Of a DNA stretch of 64,000 bases, positions 34,438 through 43,693 are shown piece after piece. The stretch's first letter is position 1. Every line of letters begins with the position of its first letter. The position numbers and the translations under genes were made by a program. Origin of the DNA: Corynebacterium jeddahense (lineage in GTDB: Bacteria > Actinomycetota > Actinomycetes > Mycobacteriales > Mycobacteriaceae). The notes beneath the pieces are model-generated. The model was given only the letters and a program-made list of their open reading frames with translations, was not told the DNA's origin and made no database searches. The stretch is taken from contig NZ_CP063194.1 in NCBI RefSeq assembly GCF_028609865.1, positions 1,798,001 to 1,862,000 on the forward strand, given 5' to 3'.

Positions 34438-35124
34438 GTGGCAACCCCATCGCCAATCGAACAAACGATCATTATCGCTCCAAGCGATGCCAAACAATAT
34501 CTCGCAAAACGCGACATCGATGTGGACAGTCTGGTTGAGGGGCTAACAGAGGGCTTCGCGAAACGTCTGAATTGCGGAGTCTACGACCCCGTTACCGCGC
34601 CAGCTACCTACCAGTGGGCCGAGACAAATGCCTCGATCCGCCACTCTCACTGCAAAACGGGTAAATGGGAAATGGCGAACCCAGAGAATCGCCCGCTCAT
34701 CGTACACGTAGAAAACTTAACTCAGTTCGGTGCAGTCGCGGGCAATTCCGCCACCGGCCTAAAGAATGCCGTGCCAGACTTTGCTCGAAAGAAAGGGGTG
34801 GCGACAATCCATTCAGTCAACGCCTCGAACCAGCTGCCGCTAGAATGGGAATCGTTGTGCTCGGTAGCACTATCTGCGGACGCAAGAAACACTCCTCCGG
34901 AAGGAGAGTGGTTCCTCCTCTACTTCTATGATAAAGAGAACCAGCAACTCCGTTGCGAGTTTTCCCTAGCCACAGGAGTTTCCAAGAACGGAGGAGTCGA
35001 GGGATGGCTTGTGAGGGTTCTACTAAAACCGATCCATCCAGATTTTGTCATGGCGCAGCCAGATCTTTTCGGGCATGAGGACGGCGATATTGACTTCACA
35101 ATCACACGGGCGGCCGGGGAATAA
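34438..35124 (+). CDS. Hypothetical protein next to the second ImmA-type gene
   Basis: 228 residues from GTG 34438 with AAAGGAG upstream. No recognised domain, signal peptide or membrane helix. Notable: an N-terminal IIIAPSDAKQYLAKRDIDVDSL segment and a beta-rich C-terminal half (EWFLLYFYDKENQQLRCEF). Intermediate GC, clearly lower than core genes. The following XRE/ImmA gene appears to start inside it (overlap ~50 bp), so the two are likely one operon. Confidence 0.6.
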   Translation: MATPSPIEQTIIIAPSDAKQYLAKRDIDVDSLVEGLTEGFAKRLNCGVYDPVTAPATYQWAETNASIRHSHCKTGKWEMANPENRPLIVHVENLTQFGAVAGNSATGLKNAVPDFARKKGVATIHSVNASNQLPLEWESLCSVALSADARNTPPEGEWFLLYFYDKENQQLRCEFSLATGVSKNGGVEGWLVRVLLKPIHPDFVMAQPDLFGHEDGDIDFTITRAAGE

Positions 35125-36223
35125 CTCCACCCGTATCTCGCCATCCCGAATCAAGGTTGCCCGAATGCGCCGAGGGCTCACGAAAACAGAGCTAGCAGCT
35201 GATCTGGATGTCACCCCGTCTACATTGTCCCGCTGGGAGGAGGAGGGTCCACCGCCGAAGCGAACGGATTCTCTACTTGATCGGCTTTCATCGTCGCTTA
35301 ATTTTCCGGCCGACTACTTTGTAGCCTCGGAACTTGAGGTGCCCGCGTTGGACTCCACTCTATTTCGTGCCGGTAGTCGCGCCACCCAGAAGCAGAAGAG
35401 CGCGGCGGTTGCATCCGGTGCCAATGCTCGACCTCTGGTTGAGTGGCTGCGACACAATTACAACTTTCCGTTACCCCATGTTCCGGACCTTTCAGGGCTT
35501 TCCCCTGCGGATGCAGCCAGCCACGTTCGCACTATTTGGCAACTAGGTGACAGACCGTTCCCGAATTCGATCCATCTTGCAGAGTCTGTCGGCGTCGCGG
35601 TCATGGGCCTACCTCCAGCCGCATCGGCTGTGGACGCCTTCTCAATGTGGGAAGGTGAGCAACCGTACATATTCTTGGCACGACGTCGCACTCCGGAAGG
35701 CACGCGGTTCGATCTCGCGCACGAACTCGGGCATCTTCTACTCCACAGCAGGGCAAACTCCTCCGACGCGACCAGCCGAGAGCCTGAGGCGGACGAGTTC
35801 GCCTCGAACCTTCTCATCCCGCCCAATATCGTGCACGCGCACCTACGCGTTCATCCGAGTTTGGATGATATTTTCCAGCTTAAACGCATTTTGAAAGTAT
35901 CCGCAATGGCGATGCTTAGAGCAACATACGAGAATGGAAAGCTTAGCGAACGCGAATATAAAAACTACCTCACGGCGTTATCCATCCGCGGTTTCAGAAA
36001 AGAAGAACCCGGTAGCCAGCTTCAATACGAGCGCTCCCGAGTCTTCGACTACGTCTTGTCCTCAGAGGGAGGCGCAAGCATTTCAGGCATCGCAGCTGTG
36101 ACAAAATTGCCGGAGCAGGATCTCCATGCCTTGATGCTGGGCTCGCAACCCCACGCAGTCGGGGGTTCAACCACCAGCGCGATAACTGCTCCTGCCCGCC
36201 CCGCACTGCGCGTAGTGCGTTAA
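35075..36223 (+). CDS. XRE-HTH plus ImmA/IrrE-type HExxH protein, second copy
   Basis: 382 residues if ATG 35075 is used; ATG 35165 would cut into the helix-turn-helix (SRIKVARMRRGLTKTELAADLDVTPSTLSRWEEE), so an upstream start is preferred although its ribosome-binding site is weak. Zinc motif RFDLAHELGHLLLHS near the middle, followed by REPEADEFASNLLIPP with the third ligand Glu, and a COG2856-type C-terminal domain. Only distantly similar to the protein at 32513, but very similar at its C-terminus to the remnant at 29355-29790. Probably a regulator or antitoxin for its neighbours. Confidence 0.82.
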   Translation: MRTAILTSQSHGRPGNNSTRISPSRIKVARMRRGLTKTELAADLDVTPSTLSRWEEEGPPPKRTDSLLDRLSSSLNFPADYFVASELEVPALDSTLFRAGSRATQKQKSAAVASGANARPLVEWLRHNYNFPLPHVPDLSGLSPADAASHVRTIWQLGDRPFPNSIHLAESVGVAVMGLPPAASAVDAFSMWEGEQPYIFLARRRTPEGTRFDLAHELGHLLLHSRANSSDATSREPEADEFASNLLIPPNIVHAHLRVHPSLDDIFQLKRILKVSAMAMLRATYENGKLSEREYKNYLTALSIRGFRKEEPGSQLQYERSRVFDYVLSSEGGASISGIAAVTKLPEQDLHALMLGSQPHAVGGSTTSAITAPARPALRVVR

Positions 36224-36315
36224 TGAAGATCCAAAACGTGGCTTTCCCCCTTTTCTTGTGAGCTCATACCCGACTGTCGTTCGGCGTTCGCTGCTCTCAG
36301 AAGCTTCTCATCCTT

Positions 36316-39300
36316 CTATGTCCGTCTGCTTGGGGCCAACTCAAATCCGTCAGGCAACGGTTTGAAGGTTTCCTCATCGCTCGTCAATAGCTTTTGGAAC
36401 TCTCGTAGCTCTTTGATTTTCAGCTCGCCGATAACGAAATGTTCATTCGTTCCTCCACGAATCTGTACCATGTCACGCTCATGACTCTTCTTAGCAGGGA
36501 CTCGGATTCTCGAATCGCCATATTTTCGGTTGTTGTCTTGTATCACGAAGCAATGAATATCCAGGGCTGATGCCTCAACAAGAGAGTTGAAGGTGTTGAG
36601 GTCCTTGTTCCATTCGACTACGAATAAAGCGTCGATTGCACCGCGAAGAGAATTCCGATATGCAGAGTTTGTGAGTTCGGAACAGACGAGCATGGCAAAA
36701 ATGAAATTACCGTGAGCAACTTTGGGAGGTTTTGCCCTACCCTTCCAGGAATTCTTGGGCTGTAGTTTCAGACCACCAACATCTTGGAGATTATGAGCTT
36801 CCGGATGAGCCGGTCTCTGCTTATCCTGCGTGTATAGAGCCACCGATGGGAATTTGAACCCGTTGTGCACTGCTGAGAGCCACACTTGGTTGTGTACGGT
36901 GTTGGACTGTCCGTGAAGGTATTCCACACCTGAGATTAAATTAATATGTCTCCTCGATAAATGGAGCGCCGCTGTGAGAAACCATGTTGGGGGTAGAGCA
37001 ACTTCATGGAGGACGAAGTAGTCGGTCTCATCACCCTGCAACACTGAGTTCATTAATTCGGCAGTTCGGTTCCAACGCTTTAGGCTCAAATCCGGAGCCT
37101 TCTGGAGCGATTTCGTGATGCAGGTTTCCGACGTATACAACGCCCCGACCGCTACCCTGACCTTCGACTGGTCCCAGTTCTTTGAAACTGGGAGCCAAAC
37201 GTCCACGCCCTTGCGGCTGCCCCACGGGAGCCCCGGCGGTGCGTCAAGCTCGTCCATGATCGCGAGTTGCAAACGCTTCTGCCGGTTCTTATCGCTGTCG
37301 GGGCTGTCCGGGAATACGTCGGCTCGCTCGGAGAATCCGCGAGCCAGTAGAAACCAGTCTTGTACGTGGCGAAGCCTAATACCGGTCTCGGACCATGCTG
37401 CACCAGATGGATCAGCAACACCTGTCCAGGCGAAAAGCTCGGCGGTATTCATGGGACGTGTTGGGAAGATCAACCCCCGCACCGCGATTACATCGGTTTC
37501 TTGGCATCCGCCTTCGGCCTCGATGCGGCGTTGTTTATCGATCTCGCGTTGAAGTGACTCGAGGTTGAATCTCGCGTCGCGCCTATCCAACAGTTCGAGG
37601 AGTTTCCATGAGCTCTCTCCAATCAGCCGGTCGAGCATTTCCAGGTGCCCAGCCTTAGGCTTTCTTCCCCAGAGGAAAGCAAAATGGCGTATCTCAAACT
37701 GCTGGGGATTGCCGGTCGAATACTGATCCATTTCCCTTGGCACCAAGGTCTGCCGGAATGGAACAGATGCCAAATCCATGGCGAACAGCCGGTCAAAAGT
37801 GTCATCAGCTAGAGACTCTAGGGGTCTAGTTTGCTGTATACCGGAAACAAGCCAGGCCCTACTCGCACTGTGGTTACCCGAGTCAAGCTCCTCAAAAGTT
37901 TGCATGAGAGCTCTCTTCTGAATTGCAGAACACAAGCTCGACGGTGTGCGCACGATTTCATCGAAGTACTCGTCGTATAGGAGCTGCATCCAAGAAGCCA
38001 TCACCTTAGCCCGTGTCTCGGAATCGATTTCTTCGTAGCCCGACACCGTAACAGCAGTGCTCACGTCGTCAATCCATTTTACAAGCGATACCAGTTCGTG
38101 CGCGATCCGCTGTGCCTGCTGCGTGTCCCCCGTGTCCAATGCTAGCCGGAATAACCGAGGATAGTAGCGGTAGAAATCTGAAAACATTATCGGCCGCATC
38201 GTGTGCTCCAGAAAGGCGATCACGAACTGTCTTCTGTGTTCTTTCCATGAACTGGAGTTCACATTTCGTCCGATGGTTTCGAGGTCTTTGATTTTTAAGG
38301 CCAAACCCGCCCGCTTGGTTGCGAGTTTCTCCAGGCCGAGCACCTCATCTTCTCCCGCAGGGGCCGACGTCATGATTGTGATTAACTCAGAAGCCAGTTC
38401 TGTCGGGTCCTCCGGCAAGACGGGCAAGTTTCGCCACTCACTCGTGTTTTCCTCCATAGTCCTGCGAACATGTTCAACTGCTGATTTCCCGTACCTGCCC
38501 TCGGCGTGAATCATCGAGACTTTTTCCGTGTTAATTCTAAAGGTCGAGTTAGCCCGGTTGGGAACCTCAACGTAAATAGAGGCTTCAGTCTCGCCTTGAC
38601 TGTCCGGGGACTCAAGATCCTCCGAGCAAGCAGGGAGCTTGAGCACTACGTTTTCTTTGTCTGGACCGCTTCCACAGTGCGTGCGAGTTCGTAGCCGGTG
38701 ACGGATCCACTCGCCGAGGCTAGAAAGGTTTTGGATATCATGGTGGCCCTCTATCACGAGAGCGATATCGTCCACATATCGTCCATAGAATCGGGGCTTG
38801 ATTCCTTCCACAACAGCTTGATCCAGTTCCATCAAGGCCACATTCCCGATCACCTTGCTTGCTGTAACACCGACCGGCAGTCCACCAACTGCGTCCTTGT
38901 CACCCAGATCGGCACGGAGAATTTCGTCCCACGCACAAAGTGCTTTCACTAGAAGGAGATGGATAGCGAAGTTTAGGTTTCCCTCATCACCAGCGAAAAG
39001 TGAGTCTCCCCACCGACTCAACCACCCGTCGCTGAGTAAGAATTCAGGATCAATATTGTGGAAGTAATCGCTGAAGTCGGCGCTGATAAATAAAGCGTCC
39101 TTCTTCTCTTCGAGGATCCGCTCTACCGCACTTACTCCATCATTCTTCCAGGCTCGATACTTGAATAGGTATGGTTCGAGGCTTCCCACCGCAAATTGGT
39201 TAACGCGTTTCTTATCAAAGCTTCGTCGTACCCGATTGGAGTAAACGCTCGGACTGAGCTCTGCGTCTAGTTTAGAGCCGACGCGAAGGACCCATAAAGC

Positions 39301-40002
39301 CGAAAGAACGTGCAAGTCGACCGTCCCCGGACAAACCGCCCGAAGAACGACCTCTCTATCTTTCCCATCCGGTTGGGACCCCGGGTTGACGTGCTTCGCG
39401 TTCCATTCTTCACTGCGTTGCTCGCTCAATCTCCTAGTTGAGAAGTGATGAACCTTGACACCTTTGAGTTCAGCGCACCCATCGGAGCTTTCTTCAGTCC
39501 ACGTTCCGATCTTCTTGAGGGTATAACTCGGCGTACCTACTATTCCGCGAATCCAATTGCAATCCATTTGTAAGGCACCCACCAATTCATCAAGACCGAT
39601 AGCCTCGCCACCACCGGGCAGTTGGCGACGCTTCAACGCTATGTCCCGCTTGACGCTTCGGATTCGGCTCGCGAGTTGCTCCAGATTACTGCAAAGGTCT
39701 TCCTCGAAAGTCGCCACAGCTTCATGGGACAAATACGAGTCCTGAAATATGTCTGCCTTCGCCTTCCGGTACGACAGTAGGAGATCGGTTTGTAGGCCGT
39801 GCCTACCCGCAAGCCAATGTTCGGGCCAATTACCAAACACGTGCGGCGGCGGGCCGGAGGGCTTGCAATCTGAATTGCCAGGCTTAGATGTCGTCACATA
39901 GGGGATAATAGCTTTATACGAGAAATTCCTGCGCAGTATTTGTGCGGTGGGTTTTTGTTTACTCAATGAAGTACAGACTGCCGAAACCATACGCGCTTCC
40001 AT
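36316..40002 (-). CDS. Defence-associated reverse transcriptase with nitrilase-like domain (DRT type 1 / UG1 type)
   Basis: 1228 residues from ATG 40002. A helical N-terminal region precedes the RT palm/fingers at about residues 220-480: FISADFSDYFHNID (motif A), GLPVGVTASKVIGN (motif B) and FYGRYVDDIALVIEG (motif C; YVDD near 409). A long helical middle follows. From about 960 the sequence fits a C-N hydrolase: FVLHEVALPP (Glu), a Lys-rich middle, and HGNFIFAMLVCSELTN with the candidate nucleophile Cys near 1105. RT plus C-terminal nitrilase at ~1200 residues is the published layout of DRT type 1, an anti-phage system. No group II intron RNA or retron ncRNA is evident beside it. Convergent with the ImmA-type gene. 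Confidence 0.85.
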   Translation of the reverse strand: MEARMVSAVCTSLSKQKPTAQILRRNFSYKAIIPYVTTSKPGNSDCKPSGPPPHVFGNWPEHWLAGRHGLQTDLLLSYRKAKADIFQDSYLSHEAVATFEEDLCSNLEQLASRIRSVKRDIALKRRQLPGGGEAIGLDELVGALQMDCNWIRGIVGTPSYTLKKIGTWTEESSDGCAELKGVKVHHFSTRRLSEQRSEEWNAKHVNPGSQPDGKDREVVLRAVCPGTVDLHVLSALWVLRVGSKLDAELSPSVYSNRVRRSFDKKRVNQFAVGSLEPYLFKYRAWKNDGVSAVERILEEKKDALFISADFSDYFHNIDPEFLLSDGWLSRWGDSLFAGDEGNLNFAIHLLLVKALCAWDEILRADLGDKDAVGGLPVGVTASKVIGNVALMELDQAVVEGIKPRFYGRYVDDIALVIEGHHDIQNLSSLGEWIRHRLRTRTHCGSGPDKENVVLKLPACSEDLESPDSQGETEASIYVEVPNRANSTFRINTEKVSMIHAEGRYGKSAVEHVRRTMEENTSEWRNLPVLPEDPTELASELITIMTSAPAGEDEVLGLEKLATKRAGLALKIKDLETIGRNVNSSSWKEHRRQFVIAFLEHTMRPIMFSDFYRYYPRLFRLALDTGDTQQAQRIAHELVSLVKWIDDVSTAVTVSGYEEIDSETRAKVMASWMQLLYDEYFDEIVRTPSSLCSAIQKRALMQTFEELDSGNHSASRAWLVSGIQQTRPLESLADDTFDRLFAMDLASVPFRQTLVPREMDQYSTGNPQQFEIRHFAFLWGRKPKAGHLEMLDRLIGESSWKLLELLDRRDARFNLESLQREIDKQRRIEAEGGCQETDVIAVRGLIFPTRPMNTAELFAWTGVADPSGAAWSETGIRLRHVQDWFLLARGFSERADVFPDSPDSDKNRQKRLQLAIMDELDAPPGLPWGSRKGVDVWLPVSKNWDQSKVRVAVGALYTSETCITKSLQKAPDLSLKRWNRTAELMNSVLQGDETDYFVLHEVALPPTWFLTAALHLSRRHINLISGVEYLHGQSNTVHNQVWLSAVHNGFKFPSVALYTQDKQRPAHPEAHNLQDVGGLKLQPKNSWKGRAKPPKVAHGNFIFAMLVCSELTNSAYRNSLRGAIDALFVVEWNKDLNTFNSLVEASALDIHCFVIQDNNRKYGDSRIRVPAKKSHERDMVQIRGGTNEHFVIGELKIKELREFQKLLTSDEETFKPLPDGFELAPSRRT

Positions 40003-40026
40003 CCGGCACCATCGGCCCGAACTGAA

Positions 40027-40639
40027 CTACTTCCCAATCTCCCCCGGCGTACACACCGGCACCTCACGCATGAACGCCTCCGACGCCCCCTGCTCGCGCA
40101 GTTTGATCCCGTTGTAGCAAGCCCGCGTCATCCCACGCCGCGTCGTACCGTCCGACGAAATCTTCGCCAACTTCCCGTTCGAGTGCTTGAAAAACAGAAT
40201 CCAGTCCGTCCCCTTCGCCCCCCCGCGACAGCCCACCTGCCGTCGCAGTAGCTCACCGAAGTCCCAAACCCGGCCGGCCACTCCGGGATCACAGCGTCAA
40301 ACGCCGCCGGCGAGCAGGACCCTGCCGCAGGTTTCGGCGCGAGCCCCGGGATCGACAGCGCCGATGAGAGCGACGCCATCCCACCGAGCACCTGCGCGTC
40401 AAGCGGCTCCCGCAGCTTCAGCCATCCTTGCTGCACCGCGACCGCCCCACCGAGCCCCGCAGCCGCCAGCACGCCGAGCGTAATGCCAACAATTGCGCCC
40501 GTGCTTATCGACGCTTCCTCCCCTCCCCCATCGCCCCAACCCCCTCCACAACGGCGGGTTCCGCATACCCCGCAGGGGCAGCAACAGCGGACATGGAGAC
40601 TGTGGCAGCAACGCCGAGGGCAAGCACCTGTTTCTTCAT
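40027..40639 (-). pseudogene. Frameshifted copy of the exported Cys-containing protein
   Basis: Starts with ATG 40639 (MKKQVLALGVAATVSM, signal peptide), but needs three frames to be read through. One shift is near 40510-40530 in a run of C/T before STGAIVGITLGVLAAAGLGG, and one near 40215 in a seven-base G tract (minus strand) between YCDGRWAVAG and KGTDWILFF. The end, CYNGIKLREQGASEAFMREVPVCTPGEIGK, matches 46849-47448. The G-tract indel could be phase-variable rather than a dead allele. Confidence 0.8.
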
Positions 40640-40666
40640 GGCGCCCCCCTAGTGCAGCCTCCCCAT

Positions 40667-40746
40667 TCATCTCGGCGGAAACAGCGCAATTCCCCACACG
40701 CCGAACACCACCGCCGCGGCCACCAGCACCCACCACAGCACTCCCC
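40667..40746 (-). pseudogene. 3' fragment of a small membrane protein, cut by the IS21 element
   Basis: Encodes GVLWWVLVAAAVVFGVWGIALFPPR, matching the end of the 96-residue protein at 48622-48912 (AWWWVIAGFAVALGVWGLALFPG). The upstream part is replaced by IS DNA. As at 46.8-48.9 kb, it lies beside a copy of the exported Cys protein. Confidence 0.7.
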
Positions 40747-41005
40747 TGTGTCTGATCTGATGTAGGTGGTCCAGTTCGGCTTGGGAAGTAGTCCGTTTCG
40801 GCGGCCTGTTTTGGTCCGTTTCAGCGCGGAAAAGTAGGCCAGTTCCCCGGTGCGTTGCTGTGGCTGGTGTGGCCCCTTTTCTGGAAAGGGAAAGGGCCAT
40901 GCCGATAACCACCCCCCAGTAGGTTTCTGTTCCTGAGAAACGTCCCATCTTCGTTTGGCCGCGAGGTTGGGGACTTGGATTTTTCAGGAAGGGACCAGAA
41001 AGTAG

Positions 41006-42499
41006 ATGACGATCAGCATGACCACGATCGAAACTATCAGACAGCTCGACGACGAGGGAATGTCCAGACGAGCGATCGCGAAGGCGGTGAACGTGTCGCG
41101 CGCTACGGTCGATAAGTACGTCAACCAGGACGATTTCAGCCCGACCGCGCCGGTGAAGACACGCAAACCAGGCTCAATCGTGCTGGGTGAGGCGTTGTGC
41201 GCGGTTGTTGATCAGTGGCTTGAGCAAGACCAGCGCATGCCGCGCAAGCAACGCCACACAGCAAAACGGATCTGTGACCGGCTTACCAACGAGCATGGGT
41301 ATACAGGCTCGTATTCACCGGTGCAGCGCTACGTGAAGCAGTGGAAGAAGGACCATAAAGCCCCAGGCGATGGGTTCATGGAGTTGGAATGGTCACCGGG
41401 GGTCATCCAGGTCGATTTCGGCCAGGCAGAAGTCATCATGGCCTCAGCCGCGCGGGTTGTGCACCTTCTGGTGGTGACGTTTCCGTACTCAAATATGAGG
41501 TTTTGCAGGGCCTTTGCCGGTGAAACCGCCGAGTGCGTCATTACCGGGCTGCTGGATGTCATCGACGCCGCCGGCGGGGTGCCAACTGAGATGGTCTTCG
41601 ATAACGCGACCGCCGTCGGGCGTCGCGTCGGCCCGAAAGTGGTGGAATCGGAGCTTTTCGCCGCGTTCAAAGCGCACTATAGGACCCGGGCGCGGTACTG
41701 CAACCCGTATTCGGGCCATGAGAAAGGCAATGTGGAAAACGCGGTCGGCTTCATCCGCCGAAACCTGCTCGTGCCTGTGCCGGAAGTTGCCTCCCTAGCG
41801 GAGTTGAACACCCTTTTGGAGTCCGGGTGCGCCGCGTTTGCTACCCACACCCACTACAAGAAGGCAGCCACGGTCGCTGAGCTGTTCACACATGATCAGC
41901 ATGCGCTTAAAGCGTGCCCGTCGGTGCGGTTTAACCCGGTGCGTTTCGACGTGCGCCGCACCGACAAAACCGGTGTTGTCACGCTAGACGGCAATCGCTA
42001 CCTGGTCGGGCCTGCCTGGGCGAACAGGCAAGTCACGCTGGAGTTGTCCCACGACACCGTCACCGTCTTAGATGACGACACCAGACGTATCATCGCGCTG
42101 CCGAGAGTCTTCGGCACTGCGGACTCGACGGTGATCAACCCGATGAGTCTGCTGCCTGGGTTAGCGAAGAAACCCGGGGCGTGGACGAACTCGCCGCTTC
42201 GCCATCACATGCCGGACGCTGTCGTGGGCTACCTCGACGGGGCGGATGCCGCTACACGCCGGGATTTTTTCACCCACGCCGAAACCACCGCCACAGAGTG
42301 CGGATTCGACGCCACCGTCACCGCAGCCGCAGCACTGTTAGAGACCGACGCCCAACCAACTGGGCCTCATCTGGGTATCGCCGCACGCTACAGCGCCCCA
42401 CCACCAACACAACACAGCAGAGCGAACCTCACCACCTATGACCAGCTCCTTGCCACCACAACCACCACCTCACAGCATGCGGAGGCAACCGCAAAGTGA
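41006..42499 (+). CDS. istA: IS21-family transposase IstA
   Basis: 497 residues. An N-terminal HTH (MSRRAIAKAVNVSRATVDKYV), then the DDE core: VDFGQAEV, VFDNATAVG and GHEKGNVENAVGF. The C-terminal beta-barrel (GVVTLDGNRYLVG) is complete. Overlaps istB by 4 bp (GTGA). Confidence 0.95.
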   Translation: MTISMTTIETIRQLDDEGMSRRAIAKAVNVSRATVDKYVNQDDFSPTAPVKTRKPGSIVLGEALCAVVDQWLEQDQRMPRKQRHTAKRICDRLTNEHGYTGSYSPVQRYVKQWKKDHKAPGDGFMELEWSPGVIQVDFGQAEVIMASAARVVHLLVVTFPYSNMRFCRAFAGETAECVITGLLDVIDAAGGVPTEMVFDNATAVGRRVGPKVVESELFAAFKAHYRTRARYCNPYSGHEKGNVENAVGFIRRNLLVPVPEVASLAELNTLLESGCAAFATHTHYKKAATVAELFTHDQHALKACPSVRFNPVRFDVRRTDKTGVVTLDGNRYLVGPAWANRQVTLELSHDTVTVLDDDTRRIIALPRVFGTADSTVINPMSLLPGLAKKPGAWTNSPLRHHMPDAVVGYLDGADAATRRDFFTHAETTATECGFDATVTAAAALLETDAQPTGPHLGIAARYSAPPPTQHSRANLTTYDQLLATTTTTSQHAEATAK

Positions 42500-43230
42500 C
42501 CACCCCAACCCCCAAAGATCGCGTTGTCGCACTTGGCCGCCAGCTCTACCTCACCACCGCCGTACTACGCGAATGCGCAGACCATGCCACCCCACGCCAA
42601 TGCGACATCCTCATTGAGCTCTTCGAAGCGGAGCTTGAATCCAGGGCCGCATCCAGAGCGCGCCGCCTGATGCACCGCGCGCGTGTCCCGGTACGCAAAA
42701 CCCTCGACAGCTACGACTGGTCACCGGTCACCCTGCCAGCCGACATCACCCGCGAACACCTCACCACACTCGAGTTTCTCAACGGCAGTGAAGACCTCGT
42801 CTTCTACGGTGATGTCGGCACCGGGAAAACACATCTCGCTATCGCACTCGTCACCCAAGCGTGCCTGCAAGGCATCCCCGCAAGATTCTTCACCGCCGCC
42901 GGACTTGTCGACCATCTACGCAACGCGAAACACGCAGGCAGGCTCGATAAAGAGCTCACAGCTCTGGGCAAAAACGAACTCCTCGTCATCGACGAACTCG
43001 GATACATCCCCATCGACACCGACGGGGCAAGACTGTTGTTCCAAGCCATCGCCGACGCTTACGAACAACGCAGCCTGATCATCACAACCAACCTCGCGTT
43101 TTCCCAATGGGGCCAAGTCTTCGGCAACGACGACATGGCAGCAGCAGCGATCGACCGCATCGTCCACCACGGCCGCATGATCACCTTCACCGGCCAGTCC
43201 TACCGCATGGCCAACGCCCTCATGAAATAA
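42496..43230 (+). CDS. istB: IS21-family helper ATPase IstB
   Basis: 244 residues from GTG 42496. AAA+ ATPase related to DnaC: Walker A GDVGTGKTHLA, Walker B LLVIDELGYIPI, sensor IITTNLAFSQWG. Needed with IstA for target selection and strand transfer. Confidence 0.95.
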   Translation: MTTPTPKDRVVALGRQLYLTTAVLRECADHATPRQCDILIELFEAELESRAASRARRLMHRARVPVRKTLDSYDWSPVTLPADITREHLTTLEFLNGSEDLVFYGDVGTGKTHLAIALVTQACLQGIPARFFTAAGLVDHLRNAKHAGRLDKELTALGKNELLVIDELGYIPIDTDGARLLFQAIADAYEQRSLIITTNLAFSQWGQVFGNDDMAAAAIDRIVHHGRMITFTGQSYRMANALMK

Positions 43231-43685
43231 CCCCGAAACCCCAGTAACGCTTAAACGGCCCAAAACCGTGCAGACCTGGCCTAAAAATCCGAGCCGAAAT
43301 GGCCTACAACAACTTGACAAAACACACTCCCCGAGGCCGGCCAAACCAGCGGTCCGCGATCAGCCACACCGCCGACGGTGTAGGTGCCGTCAAGGAAGAT
43401 CTGGTCGTAGACCCGCCCGGTGTGTCCGATCGTCGGGTCGGGGACATCGATCAGCCAGCACCCGCTGAAACGCCGTTTCAGCGTGGAGTGGCTGACTCCG
43501 GCTGCATCGGCGGTGTGTTTCAGCGCGGTGGTGGAGGTGCAGTGATCGATGAACTGGCGGAAGACGGCTGCGTTGGTGATATCGCTGCGGGATTTCGTTG
43601 TTGAGGCCCCACAGAGCTTGCACCGCCACCTAGTTTTCCCGCTTGTGGTGGTGCCGTTGGGTTTCATCTCGCCGCCGCAGTGGCA

Positions 43686-43693
43686 ACGTGGTC
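43686..43693 (+). repeat. Target-site duplication of the IS256 element (left copy)
   Basis: ACGTGGTC, repeated at 45135-45142 outside the right end. Confidence 0.9.

Larger units (their letters stand above)
40747..43324 (+). mobile_element. Complete IS21-family element, 2578 bp
   Basis: Ends begin TGT and share (A/T)TGTAGG near the tips; several GGCC(A/T)GTTT-type repeats lie internally at the left end (40765-40850) and right end (43255-43305), as expected for multiple transposase sites. The 8-bp target duplication CACTCCCC occurs at 40739-40746 and 43325-43332. Two overlapping genes istA and istB. Confidence 0.93.

Noticed and set aside
36316..40002. Retron or group II intron as source of the reverse transcriptase
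   Set aside because: The protein is far longer than retron RTs or maturases, has a nitrilase-like C-terminus, and no msr/msd-like or domain V-like RNA was seen near it.
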